Source of the DNA: Russula earlei
Taxonomy: Eukaryota > Basidiomycota > Agaricomycetes > Russulales > Russulaceae
Assembly: GCA_025769875.1 (NCBI GenBank)
Contig: JAGFNK010000319.1
Span: 1-61,002, forward strand
DNA length: 61,002 nucleotides
Direction: 5' to 3'
In this document: positions 1-10,624 of the stretch, in pieces
How the letters are laid out: every line of letters starts with the position of its first letter
How positions within the stretch are numbered: the first letter of the stretch is position 1
Notes under the pieces: generated by a model
Seen by the model: only the letters and a program-made list of their open reading frames with translations
Databases searched by the model: none
What the model was told of the DNA's origin: nothing
Position numbers and translations under genes: made by a program

Positions 1-206
1 TGAGTATCCACAAACAATCCAGCGACGATCAGTCCAGCCTAAGCTGTTAAAACTCGCGAAACTATACAACTAAGAGAGAGAAGCATACATATTGCAATAG
101 ATGGCTGAACGTTGAGCATGGGACACTGGACAGTGAAACCTGGGTGTTTATTGGTGCGTGTCATCAGCAAGGCAAGTTGTTTGTGACAGTTGTTTTTTGT
201 CACGGT

Positions 207-1166
207 TGTCATGAACCATTCTCCGGAGAGGGCCCTTGAAGGACCCTTCCTTATAGGAGGAAACCTGGTCTCTATGGTGTTACCCTGTTCACACGAGCAA
301 AAGGGGTGAGTAGAGGTGTCCACAATATCGCGCGCGCATTGTTGCGCGAGCGATTCTCGGCACAATCGACATACAGCAAGCCCCACTTAAAGGCAACCCT
401 TCTAGCAACAAAAGACAGTATTAGGGCCTTCCTAAGGACCCTTTGGAACGACCCTAGGAGCTCTACAATAGGCACTAACCTAGTATCAAAGACCCTACAA
501 CGCGTTATTAGACCAACTCTAATAACTATAGAACGAACTATAAGGCAACACTAAGGACCTTAGTAGAAGTATTAGGGTCGACTCTAAGGACCCTAATAGA
601 ACTATATAAGGGCCTTATAAGATAACACTATTCTCTAACCAAACTACAAGTCCTCAAATGACCGGCCCTAAACTAACTAACAGGAAATGAATCAGGTGCT
701 TGCGGTGCACTAAAGCAGTGAACACGTGGACAATGGAAGCTCTTACTCATCAAGAGAAGCTTCTTACTCAGCAGCTTACTGAGCATGACTGAGCATGCTC
801 AGTAAGCATCCTCCGACTTCTTACTCATCACTCTATTGTGCTTGATAACAAGGTTATGACTTGTTCCCTATTTAGCAGTTCCCTTGTAGTATATAAGCGC
901 TCAATAAAGTAGCGGACAGTCCTCAGACTGTCCATTTGTTTACGGCACTCTCCATCCCTGGGATACTCCTTTAAGGACCGTCCCCTTGTGACCACTCTGG
1001 CCTCTTCCCTGCGCGATTGTTCTACTCTCACAGTAACGGTACCGCTTTGGTATTTGTTACTACTCTGGACTCTACTCCTTGCCCACGCCGTCTTGGACGT
1101 CTACCGACTCGTCTTCGAGCTTATCCCTCGCTCTTGAACTGGATAGTTCAACAGTGAGTCTTGACA
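207..1166 (+). mobile_element. Solo LTR, family A
   Basis: The unit begins TGTCATGAACC and ends GTCTTGACA (TG..CA). It is flanked by the exact 5-bp duplication ACGGT (202-206 and 1167-1171), as expected for a solo LTR left by LTR-LTR recombination. It is 960 bp long and matches the copies at 9593, 32896, 41302, 53135 and 57170. It carries a TATA box near 890 and an AATAAA at 903. This copy keeps most CpG sites, so it is a young member. Short ORFs in it are not genes; the antisense 828-1031 frame recurs in every copy because the DNA is repeated. Confidence 0.9.
890..933 (+). promoter_or_regulatory. LTR A core promoter and R-start hairpin
   Basis: TATATAAG lies at 890-897 and AATAAA at 903-908. 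An inverted repeat follows: GGACAGTC (914-921), loop CTCA, GACTGTCC (926-933). The layout fits the U3/R boundary of an LTR: TATA, then the start of R about 25 bp downstream. The same module is in all full A copies and, slightly altered, in family B. Confidence 0.6.
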
Positions 1167-1770
1167 ACGGTGACAATGCCACGACCAGGTGACATTGGCA
1201 ACATGTGGTCAAGAAATACAGTATATTCTAAATCTAGACTACAAAGTACCCATACAGTATGACGGCCATACACGGCCATCAACTGACGGGTCTCAACAGG
1301 TAATACCCATCCCATACCCATACCGTATAAACTCTGCAGCGGTCAGCGAACAGGATGGGTACAGGTCCCATAATATGGGTCCCATACACCTGTACATACA
1401 CAGGTATGGTGCACAGCCCTATGCCAGTGTTCAATGTGAAGGAATGCATTTTACTTGTGCTTGGAGTATGGCATCATTTCTTGGATTTGTGGAAATTACT
1501 TTTGTTCTTTTAGGATGATGGACATGTACAGATTGTTGAATATGATGGCATTGATTAGCCCAAGGCTTGGTTCACATTTGGTTGCACAGTTGGCAAACAT
1601 TGCCTCACAGGGAGGGCAACTCCAAGAGCGAGGCGTGGCTTACTCGGCTCTGTTAATCCATGCATGTTCAGCATATGACAAGCGGCCATCAAAGTGTTCA
1701 TTGCTTACCTTAGGTCCATGACATTACATAGGCAAACAGGAAGCAGTAACGATGAGGTGTAAATTGAAGG
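1167..1770. other. Unassigned stretch rich in CCCATAC-type motifs
   Basis: No supported gene. The sequence has many short repeats of CCCATAC, GGTATGGG and close variants between about 1248 and 1430. Two short forward ORFs (1189-1518, 1455-1721) overlap each other in different frames and lack any family signature, so I do not call them. Confidence 0.4.
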
Positions 1771-1773
1771 CTA

Positions 1774-1793
1774 CTGTAGGCTACCCATTAGGC
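1774..1793 (+). repeat. Orphan pogo-type terminal repeat
   Basis: The bases after TA (1772-1773) match the outer part of the terminal inverted repeat of the pogo element at 38919-42680 (CTGTAGGCTACCCATTAG). No matching second end or transposase is seen here, so this is probably a stranded end of an older copy. Confidence 0.45.
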
Positions 1794-1794
1794 G

Positions 1795-2345
1795 GAACAC
1801 TTCATACTACAACCAGCCTTGTTACGACCTGATTCCATACATGTTTCCCTTCAGTGTCTCTCACTTCCCTCTCATGCTCTCATCTCACACTCCCCTCCTT
1901 GCCTCCCTCAAAGTATCCCCTTTCCCTCAATTCAGATTTGGTTTAAAATAGCATAGATTGTCATTCATGACTAGATGCGAATCTATCCTCTCTGTCCCCC
2001 TCCGAATCAGTTGGAGTCTGACTCAGCTGAAAGCAAAGTCAAACAACCATCATTGCTGCCATGCCAAGTCTCTCATCATTGTCTCCCACTTTCCCCTTTT
2101 TGATCCTCTTTGCTCAGCTCTGCCTACCTGCTCACCTCCTCTCTCTGTCTGTCGCCCTTGCCCATGCCCGCCTTCCAACTTCCTCTCTGCTTTGCATGCC
2201 TGCATCCTTCGCATTCGACATGCTTCTGTTCCCCCTTGTCTCCCTCTTCACTTTTCTCACTCACATCCCTTCCTCCCACTCTCTGATTGCTCTCAGCTCG
2301 AAGAAAATCACTGTCCAGTCGCATGAACTCAGCATGCCCTGACCC
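1795..2345 (-). other. CT-rich retroelement-like remnant
   Basis: Strongly pyrimidine-rich DNA. Its right end (ATGAACTCAGCATGCCCTG, near 2323) resembles the 3' end motif of the family J LTR (ACGAACTCTGCGTGCCCTGG on the reverse strand at 12538) and sequence inside the foldback element near 49260. I read it as a decayed LTR/UTR fragment. The ORFs at 1958-2342 are low-complexity Pro/Ser/Leu frames and are not called. Confidence 0.35.
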
Positions 2346-2625
2346 AGCTTGCTACAGTTAGCTATAGCAATAATGTAATCTTATCATGCTTGGGGTCAGC
2401 ATCCCAAAATGTAAAACTTCAAGCAGTGAAACCCATGATTTGGCTGCATCTGGATACAGTACATGAGGTTCTACTGTCCAAGTTTCAAGGCAATCCATGG
2501 AGAAATGGTTGAGATATTGCAGTTTGAAATTTTGCACACAGATCTGCACCCAAAAATCAAAACTTCAAGAACTAATAATTAGACACCAACTCTTGGCATG
2601 CACCTAGACACAGTACATGAGATTA
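2345..2625 (-). repeat. Truncated foldback terminal unit F (reverse)
   Basis: Reverse-orientation copy of the inner part of unit F: it begins at the CATGCTTGGGG block and runs through about two of the roughly 150-bp subrepeats, then stops near 2625. The next 300 bp (2626-2930) hold only short direct repeats of TGGTCAAGAC and TGGTGTGCC, with no gene. Confidence 0.6.
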
Positions 2626-2932
2626 GTGCTTTCAGGTCAGGTCACATTGACTGCAAAAAACTGCTTGACTGAACCTGACCTGACTGATCATGAATGAACT
2701 TTCAGTCAAGGTCAAACTGGATTGTAGAATGTCCAGTCACAGTCACATCAACTTTCAAGACTGATAAAAACTGGTCAAGACTGGTCAAGACTGGTGTGCC
2801 TGGTGTGCCTGGGATTTCTGTCAAGATTTCATGGGTTTGAGGACTATGGTCACAGCTTTAGGCAAGCTCTAGGCCACCAGTGTGGTGTCTGGAGATGCAC
2901 AAATGTGAAAGAGCAGGGTTGTTGGACCATTA

Positions 2933-3614
2933 CTGTCATTTTCACGTGACCTTGCACTTGCCATTTTTGGATGTCATTTCAAGTGTGAAATTAAAACTGC
3001 TATATCTCAACAGTTTCTCAACAGATTGCCTTGAAATTTTGCCAGTAGTGCCTTATATACTATATCTAGGTGCAGCAAAAATATGGGAGTCTAATATTCA
3101 GTTCTTGAGATGTTGATTTTCGGGTGCTGACATGAGTGCAAAACTTTGAACTGCCATATCTCAACTGTTTCTGAATTGATTGACTTGGAACTTCGACAGT
3201 GGGATCTCATGTACTGTATCTAGGTGCAGCCCAAGAGTTGGGGTCTAATTTTTTGTTCTTGAAGTTTCAATTTTTGGGTGCCATCTGAGTGTGAAATTTC
3301 AAACTGCCATATCTCAACCATTTCTCAATGGATTGCCTTGAAACTTGGACAGTGGGATCTCATGTAATGTGTCTAGGTGCAGCCAAAGAGTCGGTGTCTA
3401 ATTATCAGTTCTTGAAGTTTTGATTTTTGGGTGCCCATCTGCGTGTGATTTTTCGAACTGTCATATCTTGACCATTTCTCGATGGATTGCCTTGAAACTT
3501 GGACAGTAGAACCTCATGTACTGTATCCAGAGGCAGCCAAATAATTGGTTTCACTCATTGAATTTTCACGTTTTGGGGTGCTGACCCCAAGCATGATAAA
3601 ATTACATTATCCCT
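2933..3614 (+). repeat. Foldback terminal unit F with four ~150-bp subrepeats
   Basis: Preceded by TA, it opens CTGTCATTTTCACGTGACC, like the ends of the large foldback element at 46119-50559, and closes at the CCCCAAGCATGATAAAATTAC block. Inside, a unit of about 150 bp repeats four times. Each unit starts CTGCCATATCTCAAC and contains CTTGAAACTTGGACAGTG and ATCTAGGTGCAGC variants. Long terminal repeats built from subrepeats are typical of foldback elements. The 2880-3116 ORF is a frame within the repeat, not a gene. Confidence 0.65.
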
Positions 3615-5389
3615 CACTGGTTGGGAGAATCAACTTATGTGAATGACAAAACTGTAACATTTTGAAAAACAAAATTTATTATTTTCATACAAATTTGTAG
3701 CAAACAATTTGTGAAAATTAATTTTATATTTTGTTACAATAAATTCCTGTTACAAAATGATGAAATAAGTAAATAGTATTGATAAGATTTTAGGACATAC
3801 ATTATATTAAAAACATTTCAACTTATTTTAAAATTTTGGGTGAAACATAATTGTGAAAAAATCAAAACTGCAAAATTTGGGTTTATGAAAAAGGTGGAAT
3901 AAAAATTGTGAAATTTTTCAAATTTTTGAAAAAGTTTTGTGACTTGAATAAAGATGTTAGGGAGATAAAGTTTTGTTATGATCATTGATGAGAACAAAAT
4001 CTAGCCCTATAGAAAACATAATGTTATCATTTTTAATGAAGAAAATTTTTGAATACATTCACAATTTTGTTAAAGGAAAAATTTTGACAAAACAGAATAT
4101 GAAATCTTAAAGTTGTTTCATCATTTTGTCATTGGAATAAAGATGTCAGGGAGATAAAGTTTTGTTATAATCATTCATGACAACAAAATCTAGCATTTTA
4201 GAAAACATAATATTAACATTTTTCATGCAGAAAATTTTTGAATACATTCACAATTTTGTCAAAGGAAAAATTGTGACAAAACTGAATATGAAATCCTAAA
4301 GATGTTTCATCATTTTGTTTATAACATTTAGATATATTATGGTCAATTCTGAATGATGCTGGACATCTATACACCACAAAAAGAGGCCATAAAGTTTGAG
4401 CCAAGCCATGACAGCACAAGTGACACAACTTTATGGCCTCTTTTTGTGGTGTATAGATGTTCAGCATCATTCAGAATTGACCATAATATATCTAAATGTT
4501 ATAAACAAAATGATGAAAACATCTTTAGGATTTCATATTCAGTTTTGTCACAATTTTTCCTTTGACAAAATGTGATGAATGTATTCAAATTTTTCTGCAT
4601 GAAAAATGTTAACATTATGTTTTCTAAAATGCTAGATTTGTTGTCATGAATGATTATAACAAAACTTTATCTCCCTGACATCTTTATTCCAATGACAAAA
4701 TGATGAAACAACTTTGGATTTCATATTCTGTTTTGTCAAAATTTCCTTTAACAATTTATTGAATGTATTCAAAAATTTCTTCATTAAAAATGATAACATT
4801 ATGTTTTCTATAGGGCTAGATTTTGTTCTCATCAATGATTATAACAAAACTTTATCTCCCTGACATCTTTATTCCAATGACAAAATGATGAAACAACTTT
4901 AGGATTTCATATTCTGTTTTGTCAAAATTTTTCCTTAACAAAATTGTGAATGTATTCAAAAATTTTCTTCATAAAATGATAACATTATGTTTTCTATAGG
5001 GCTAGATTTGTTCTCATCAATGATTATAACAAAACTTTATCTCACTAACATCTTTATTCAAGTCACAAAACTTTTTCAAAAATTTGAAAAATTTCACAAT
5101 TTTTATTCCACCTTTTTCATAAACCCAAATTTTGCAGTTTTGATTTTTTCACAATTATGTTTCACCCAAAATTTTAAAATAAGTTGAAATGTTTTTAATA
5201 TAATGTATGTCCTAGAATCTTGTCAATACTATTTACTTATTTCATCATTTTGTAACAGGAATTTATTGTAACAAAATATAAAATTAATTTTCACAAATTG
5301 TTTGCTACAAATTTGTATGAAAATAATAAATTTTGTTTTTCAAAATGTTACAGTTTTGTCATTCACATAAGTTGATTTCCCAACCAGTG
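3615..5389. repeat. 1.78-kb AT-rich palindrome
   Basis: The left end CACTGGTTGGGA and the right end CCCAACCAGTG are inverted. The arms continue as inverted copies to a 30-nt loop (4397-4426). Left arm 3615-4396 (782 bp), right arm 4427-5389 (963 bp); the length difference is one extra internal unit on the right containing ACATTATGTTTTCTA. Both arms are AT-rich and non-coding. No TSD is visible: the left side abuts unit F and the right side abuts a truncated LTR A. Small ORFs inside are mirrored and not called. Confidence 0.8.
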
Positions 5390-6085
5390 AAGACTGTCCA
5401 CTATTTTAGTGAGTGCTTATATACTACAAGGGGGTTACTAAATGGAGAACAAGACATAACCTTGTTATCAAGCACAATGAGAGATGAGTAAGACATTGGG
5501 GAATGCTTAGTGAGCATGCTCAGTCATGCTCAGTAAGCTGCTGAGTAAGGAGGTCCTAGACAATGAGTAAGGGCTGCTTAGTGTCCATGCAAAGCATCTG
5601 ATTGTTTGCTGTTAGTTTAGGGCTGGTCTTTCAGAGACTTGGAGTATTTTGATGGTGAGGAGGTGTTCCTTATAAGGCCCCTTATAAGGTTCTATTAGGG
5701 TCCTTAGAGTTGACCCTAATATCAGTATTAAGGTTCCTAGTGTCATCTTATAGTTTGTTCTAAGGTTATTAGAGTTAGTCTAATAACACATTCTAGAGTC
5801 TATAGTATCTTCATCAGCATCCAATATAAGGACCTTAGGGTCATCCTAAAGGGTCTCTAGAGGGCCTCTAATATTGTCATTTACTGTTAGATAGGTTGTC
5901 ACCAAGTGGGGCTTGTTGTATGTCAATTGTGCCTAGAATCATTTGTGCCACAATGTGGGTGCAATATTGTGGACACCTCTACTCACCCCTTTTAGCCATG
6001 TGAATAGGGTGGCACCATAGAGCCTGGCTTTCCTCTAGTAGGGAAGGGTCCTTCAAGGGCCCTCTCCAGGAAATGGTTCATGACA
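5390..6085 (-). mobile_element. Truncated, old LTR A (reverse)
   Basis: Reverse complement of LTR A from the R-region hairpin to the outer end (ends TTCATGACA at 6085). The U5-side part is missing at the palindrome junction. Most CpGs seen in the 207-1166 copy are TpG or CpA here (for example the CGCGCGC block has become TGTGGGTGC), so it is among the oldest A copies. Confidence 0.8.
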
Positions 6086-7297
6086 GCTACCTGTAGTTAT
6101 GCCATGTCAGTGCACTTGCTCACAAACACCAAGTTCAATTCCATTATTCAAGAAGCCCAAGAATTCATGAAGCCAATTCAATTTTGCAGAAAGACTGCTG
6201 AGCCTACAGAAATCATCAACACTGATGGTTGTGATGATGAACATGCATGTCTTGTCAATGACTGTTATGAATCAAGCCCAGGATTGGGCCACAAAGACCA
6301 AGATACTCTTCCAAACATGACTACACTGCCTCTACTGCTTCACAAACATTTATCTCTCTCTACTTCAAGGGCTATCCTCTGTAGGATACAAAGATATCAT
6401 TGTCACAGGGACATTGTGGCACAACTAGACATTCCTTTCCAAATCAGGTAATCACCATGTGCTAGCCACATGGCCACTCAGCCACCAAGAATCTGAAACA
6501 GCAGATGGACTCTTCAAGACTCTTTGCATAACTCATATGATGTCATCTAGCTCCAATGATGTCATGGCTGACTGAGCAGCTCCACAATGACCTCATCTGC
6601 TCACCAAGCACTCCACAGTGACATCATTATGATGTCATTTGTCATTGCCCCACAATGATCAGTAATACCCTCAGTCAGCCTTAAGCCTGACACAAGCAAG
6701 GTTATGCCCCAAGCACCCTATTGGATGAAACTAGAGAGTCTAGAATAATCCCAATAGTTCATACTCAGCCTTGTACAAAGTATATAAGCCCCAATGTAAC
6801 ATGGCAGTCATCATACTGTCCATTTGTGATACTCTCTTCCCAAAGTACTCCACTGTGACTGCTTTGTTTAAAGTCCCTTGCTTTCCAAGGTACTCCTCAG
6901 CAACCACCTTGTCTCAAGTCTTCTACCCCATCTTCACCTCTATCTTCAAACACACCTACCAGTGCCCCTTTGGTACCTCCTCTTAGTTTGGCTCATCCTC
7001 ATTGGCAATATTATTGCCAATATCCAATGCCTTGTCCAGTCCCTTGCTCCACCTGCTCCTGAATCATAAGTGATCAGCAGTACATGTCTTGACAATGACT
7101 CTGACTCAGATGTGGAGTGTAAGTCATCTCTTCTCTTCTGTGACATCACTGACATTGATCATTCAGAATTTATGACACACCTCACTTTCCCCCATAACCA
7201 CTCTCATTTGCCCCATATGTGCTTGCCTATCACCATGCCAGCTTCACCGCTCACTTGTCATGCTTACCTTGATTTTTCCTGGATACCTGTTTCTTAA
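6086..7297 (+). pseudogene. Unidentified ORF split by LTR B
   Basis: Reading from the 6080 frame, an open frame runs into LTR B at 6263. The same frame resumes after the LTR and its TSD at 7095 and continues to a stop at 7297. About 130 codons are left of a longer sequence whose 5' part was cut by LTR A (the ATG at 6080 belongs to LTR sequence). The residues are unremarkable, with an acidic Asp/Ser run just after the insertion. I recognise no family. It is probably a fragment of a transposon protein, given the surroundings. Confidence 0.4.
6263..7094 (+). mobile_element. Solo LTR, family B (old copy)
   Basis: Starts TGTTATGAATC and ends ATGTCTTGACA, flanked by the exact TSD ATGAC (6258-6262, 7095-7099). 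It is 832 bp and clearly the same family as 37167-37994 and 54121-54948, but with more substitutions, many of them CpG losses. TATATAAGCCCC with the downstream TGTCCATTTGTGA block marks the promoter side near 6780. Confidence 0.88.
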
Positions 7298-7554
7298 TGC
7301 ATGCTTTGCATGTTTAGCAGATCTTTGTACCCATGCTTGGACTGCTTACTGAATATATGTGCTTTACATGCTTGAAAAATGTTTAAAACACTTAGCTTGC
7401 TTTTGGACTTTTTCTGCTTACTATGTTTAACACATTTAAATGATGGCATAGAGCCATGCCTAAGCCCAAATAAACCAGACAATAAGCCCAGATGAGCAGC
7501 CTAAGCCAAAGGATAAGCTAGATAAGCAGCCCAGCTAAGCAAATTCATGAGGAG
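7298..7554. other. GCTTAG/AAGC-rich stretch
   Basis: No gene. The stretch holds many CTTAGC, AAGCCC and GATAAGC words. Similar words (GCTTAG, CTAAGCACCA) resume beyond LTR D at 12401-12537, showing both flanks are one locus split by the LTR. Confidence 0.4.
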
Positions 7555-7718
7555 TGTTAGGATTCTTGTGTTTGGTGTTCCTATGCTTTGGTGACTTATC
7601 TCTGTTTACTCATATGTGCTTATTCATCTGGCTTAGTGATTGCTTACTGATCTGCTTACTCATTGATCAGTAATGGCTTACTCACTACTTACTGGTTGAT
7701 GACTGATACTAGGAAAGA

Positions 7719-7738
7719 ATGACTCATGCGTGAGTCAT
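7719..7738. promoter_or_regulatory. Inverted TGACTCA pair in LTR D U3
   Basis: A 20-bp near-palindrome, ATGACTCATGCGTGAGTCAT. It contains two inverted TGACTCA boxes, the classic site of fungal Gcn4/CPC1-type bZIP activators. It sits about 110 bp upstream of the LTR TATA-like box and is present in every D copy of the window. Binding is an inference from the motif only. Confidence 0.5.
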
Positions 7739-8235
7739 TTCTGACATTCTCAAATTGAGCTCTATGTATTTGGATACTACTAGTTCTCAGCTATGTGCAC
7801 CCCAAGTTTCGTACGAATCAGATCAGTAGTTGTTGAGATATTGTATAAATAGTCTGTGGTACCAAGAAGTCAAGCCTTATGCTCAACTTACTCTCTTACA
7901 AGAAACAATCATCTTGTCAACACTCTAAGGCCCATGATACCAACTGAGAATTCTTGAACTTCGAACTTGAACTTGAATTTCGGGATTTTCCGGGAGTGAC
8001 TGGTGTGACCAGTGTGATATAAGTGACATCGCATATATGATAAACTAATAGGTTTTTTTTTAATATGAGTTTTTATTCGCTTGTGATTTGCATATTTGCT
8101 TGTGATTTGCATATTCATGTATTCGCATATTTGTGTGTGATTGCACATGTGTAAGCCCTTTGTCAGTACCTTCTTTTCACCTTCACTTCGGTGTCACCCC
8201 ACACTTTATTTTCCTGATCCTGATCATCACCTCCC

Positions 8236-9448
8236 ATGCAGACCCACTCGTCAAGAAGCTCTGATTCCTCTGCAGAAGAAACCCGAGCAGATATCAAGGC
8301 AAGATGGATGACTGAGGAGGAAGCCGAGTTCTTAAACTTCCTCTTGGAGCACAAGGACCAAATGACATCCAACACTATGTTCAAGGATCAAGTCTTCAAT
8401 GAGGTGGCCAGTCAAATTAGGTCCCTTTGTAAGAAGGGTGGCTTCAAAACTCTGAGCTCGTGCAAGATGAAGTGGCAAAGGGTACGTGTTTCCTCTTTTG
8501 ACTACACCTCAACACTGACACGGTTCAACTAGATGAAGACCAACTGGGACACCATTTCAGCGATCAAAAATAAGTCTGGCATGGCTTGGGATGATGTGAC
8601 AGGAATGGACATATCAGCAGAAAATCAAAATCAGGCAGTGTATGATGAGCTGGTTGCAGTGCGTCTGTAACTCCTGATTTGTCGACAATATCTTACTTTA
8701 GTAGGACAAACCAGCGGTCAAGAAGTTCCACCACAAGGGCTGGCCACATTGCGAGGCCATGGAATCTCTTGTAGGAACAAAAACCAAAGGCAAACATGCA
8801 TACCGGGCTTCACAGCCAATGCCTCGTGCTGAGCATGCTCCATCCCAGCCACCTACTCCTGCTCACCTGACCCCTGATTTGTCTCAAGTTGGTGGCAGCA
8901 GGAGGGCATCAACTTCACCATCAAATACCTCATTCGACTTCGTAACCAACAAGCGTAAATCACCTTGCATTGACGATATCCTGATGACCGAAACATCTTC
9001 AGCTAAAAAACAGAGGGGTGACACCGTGGCGTCTGCTGTCATGGGTGTTACAGCGGTCATGAACAGAGTTGTTGATGTCTTTGACTCAACTGTCCATTCT
9101 CTTGGTTTCTCCCCGCCCATGCCTGAATTCGCACCCGCACCCGCACTTGCACCTGCACCCGCACCTGCACCTGCACCCGCACTCGCAGGTGATACTGTAC
9201 CTGGATTTTTGGCACTTCCCGAGTATGCACGCCAGACACTGGCAGTCCAACACCTTGCCAGTGATATCAAGGATATCACAAATGGTTGTTGGTTGCCAAC
9301 TGATGATATTGTCCCAGCATTATCCCTGTTTGCCAATTGTGGCATCGGAGAGGTGGATGGCTACCTCGTGCTCATATCCGTGGAGTCATCACGTGAGTTT
9401 GCACATGGATACATATGTAATCTGGTGGAGAAAGTGAAGCGAGCATAA
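8236..9448 (+). CDS. Myb/SANT-like DNA-binding protein of Harbinger element
   Basis: Three exons: 8236-8481, 8533-8658 and 8705-9448. The introns (51 and 46 bp) have GT..AG ends and keep frame, giving 371 aa. Residues about 23-105 form a Myb/SANT-like (trihelix) domain: ARWMTEEEAEFLNFLLEHK near the start, the WQR segment at the first exon junction, and NWDTI plus GMAWDD in exon 2. Residues about 265-286 are an Ala-Pro repeat encoded by CCCGCACCTGCA-type repeats. In PIF/Harbinger elements this partner binds transposon ends and helps the transposase enter the nucleus. No internal stop is seen. The ATG at 8236 is the first in frame near the domain. Confidence 0.85.
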
Positions 9449-9592
9449 GCGATGATTTGTGCTGTTGTGTCATGTATGTGTATCCAAATAAATATTTCAC
9501 ATATTGTGAAATTACATGTGATGTGCCAAAAAAGATTTCTGTCAAAAAGTTGCACGCTTTGTCCCCATTGTTGTCCCCTCCCTTGCTCAAGA

Positions 9593-10554
9593 TGTCAAGA
9601 CTCACTGTTGAACTATCCAGTTCAAGAGCGAGGGATAAGCTCGAAGACGAGTCGATAGACGTCCAAGACCGCGTGGGCAAGAAGTAGAGTCCAGAGCAGT
9701 AACAGATACCAGAGAGGTACTGTTACTGTGAGAGTCGAACAATCACGCAGGGAAGAGGCCAGGGTAGTCACAAGGGGATGGTCCTTAAAGGAGTATCCCA
9801 GGGATAGAGAGTGCCGTAAACAAATGGACAGTCTGAGGACTGTCTGCTACTTTATTGAGCGCTTATATACTACAAGAGAACTGCTAAATAGGGAACAAGT
9901 CATAACCTTGTTATCAAGCACAATAGAGTGATGAGTAAGAAGTCGGAGGATGCTTACTGAGCATGCTCAGTCATGCTCAGTAAGCTGCTGAGTAAGAAGA
10001 CTCTTCTTGATGAGTAAGAGCTTCCATTGTCCACGTGTTCACTGCTTTAGTGCACGTGCAAGCACCTGATTCATTTCCTGTTAGTTAGTTTAGGGCCGGT
10101 CATTTGAGGACTTGTAGTTTGGTTAGGGAACAGTGACATCTTATAAGGCCCTTATATAGTTCTATTAGGGTCCTTAGAGTCGACCCTAATACTTCTATTA
10201 AGGTCCTTAGTGTTGCCTTATAGTTTGTTCTATAGTTATTAGAGTTGGTCTAATAACGCGTTGTAGGGCCTTTGATACCAGGTTAGTACCTATTGTAGAG
10301 TTCCTAAGGTCGTTCCAAAGGGTCCTTAGGAAGGCCCTAATGCTGTCTTTTGTTGCTAGAAGGGTTGCCTTTAAGTGGGGCTTGCTGTATGTCGATTGTG
10401 CCGAGAATCGCTCGCGCAACAATGCGTGCGCGATATTGTGGACACCTCTACTCACCCCTTTTGCTCGTGTGAACAGGGTGACACCATAGAGGCTGGGTTT
10501 CCTCCTATAAGGAAGGGTCCTTCAAGGGCCCTCTCCGGAGAATGGTTCATGACA
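9593..10554 (-). mobile_element. Solo LTR, family A, between the two Harbinger genes
   Basis: Reverse orientation: TGTCAAGACTC at the left end and TTCATGACA at the right end, TSD CAAGA at 9588-9592 and 10555-10559. It is 962 bp and very close to the copies at 207 and 41302. It inserted 144 bp after the Myb gene stop and 71 bp before the transposase ATG, so it may have cut the transposase promoter away from the gene. Confidence 0.93.
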
Positions 10555-10624
10555 CAAGATGCCTGATAACCCTCATCAGCAATGGGTACAATGGTGACGC
10601 CAACAGCACCAACGGCTCTATGTC

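Noticed and set aside
306..554. 82-codon ORF in the U3 part of LTR A
   Set aside because: Made of the GGACC/AGGGTCC-type repeats of the LTR; stops appear in older copies, with no sign of codon conservation.
828..1031. Recurring 67-90-codon antisense ORF in LTR A copies (also 9728, 32971, 36724, 41927, 53760)
   Set aside because: It is present only because the LTR is repeated; it crosses the TATA/R region in antisense, has different ends in each copy and no protein-family features.
1189..1721. Two overlapping forward ORFs near the left end
   Set aside because: No family signature, no splice model, and they overlap in different frames in repeat-bearing sequence.
4213..4835. ORFs inside the AT-rich palindrome
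   Set aside because: They are inverted copies of one another with no domain; a by-product of the palindrome.
8884..9345. Reverse ORF over the Ala-Pro repeat of the Harbinger Myb gene
   Set aside because: Shadow of a low-complexity coding repeat; the forward frame has introns and a recognised domain.
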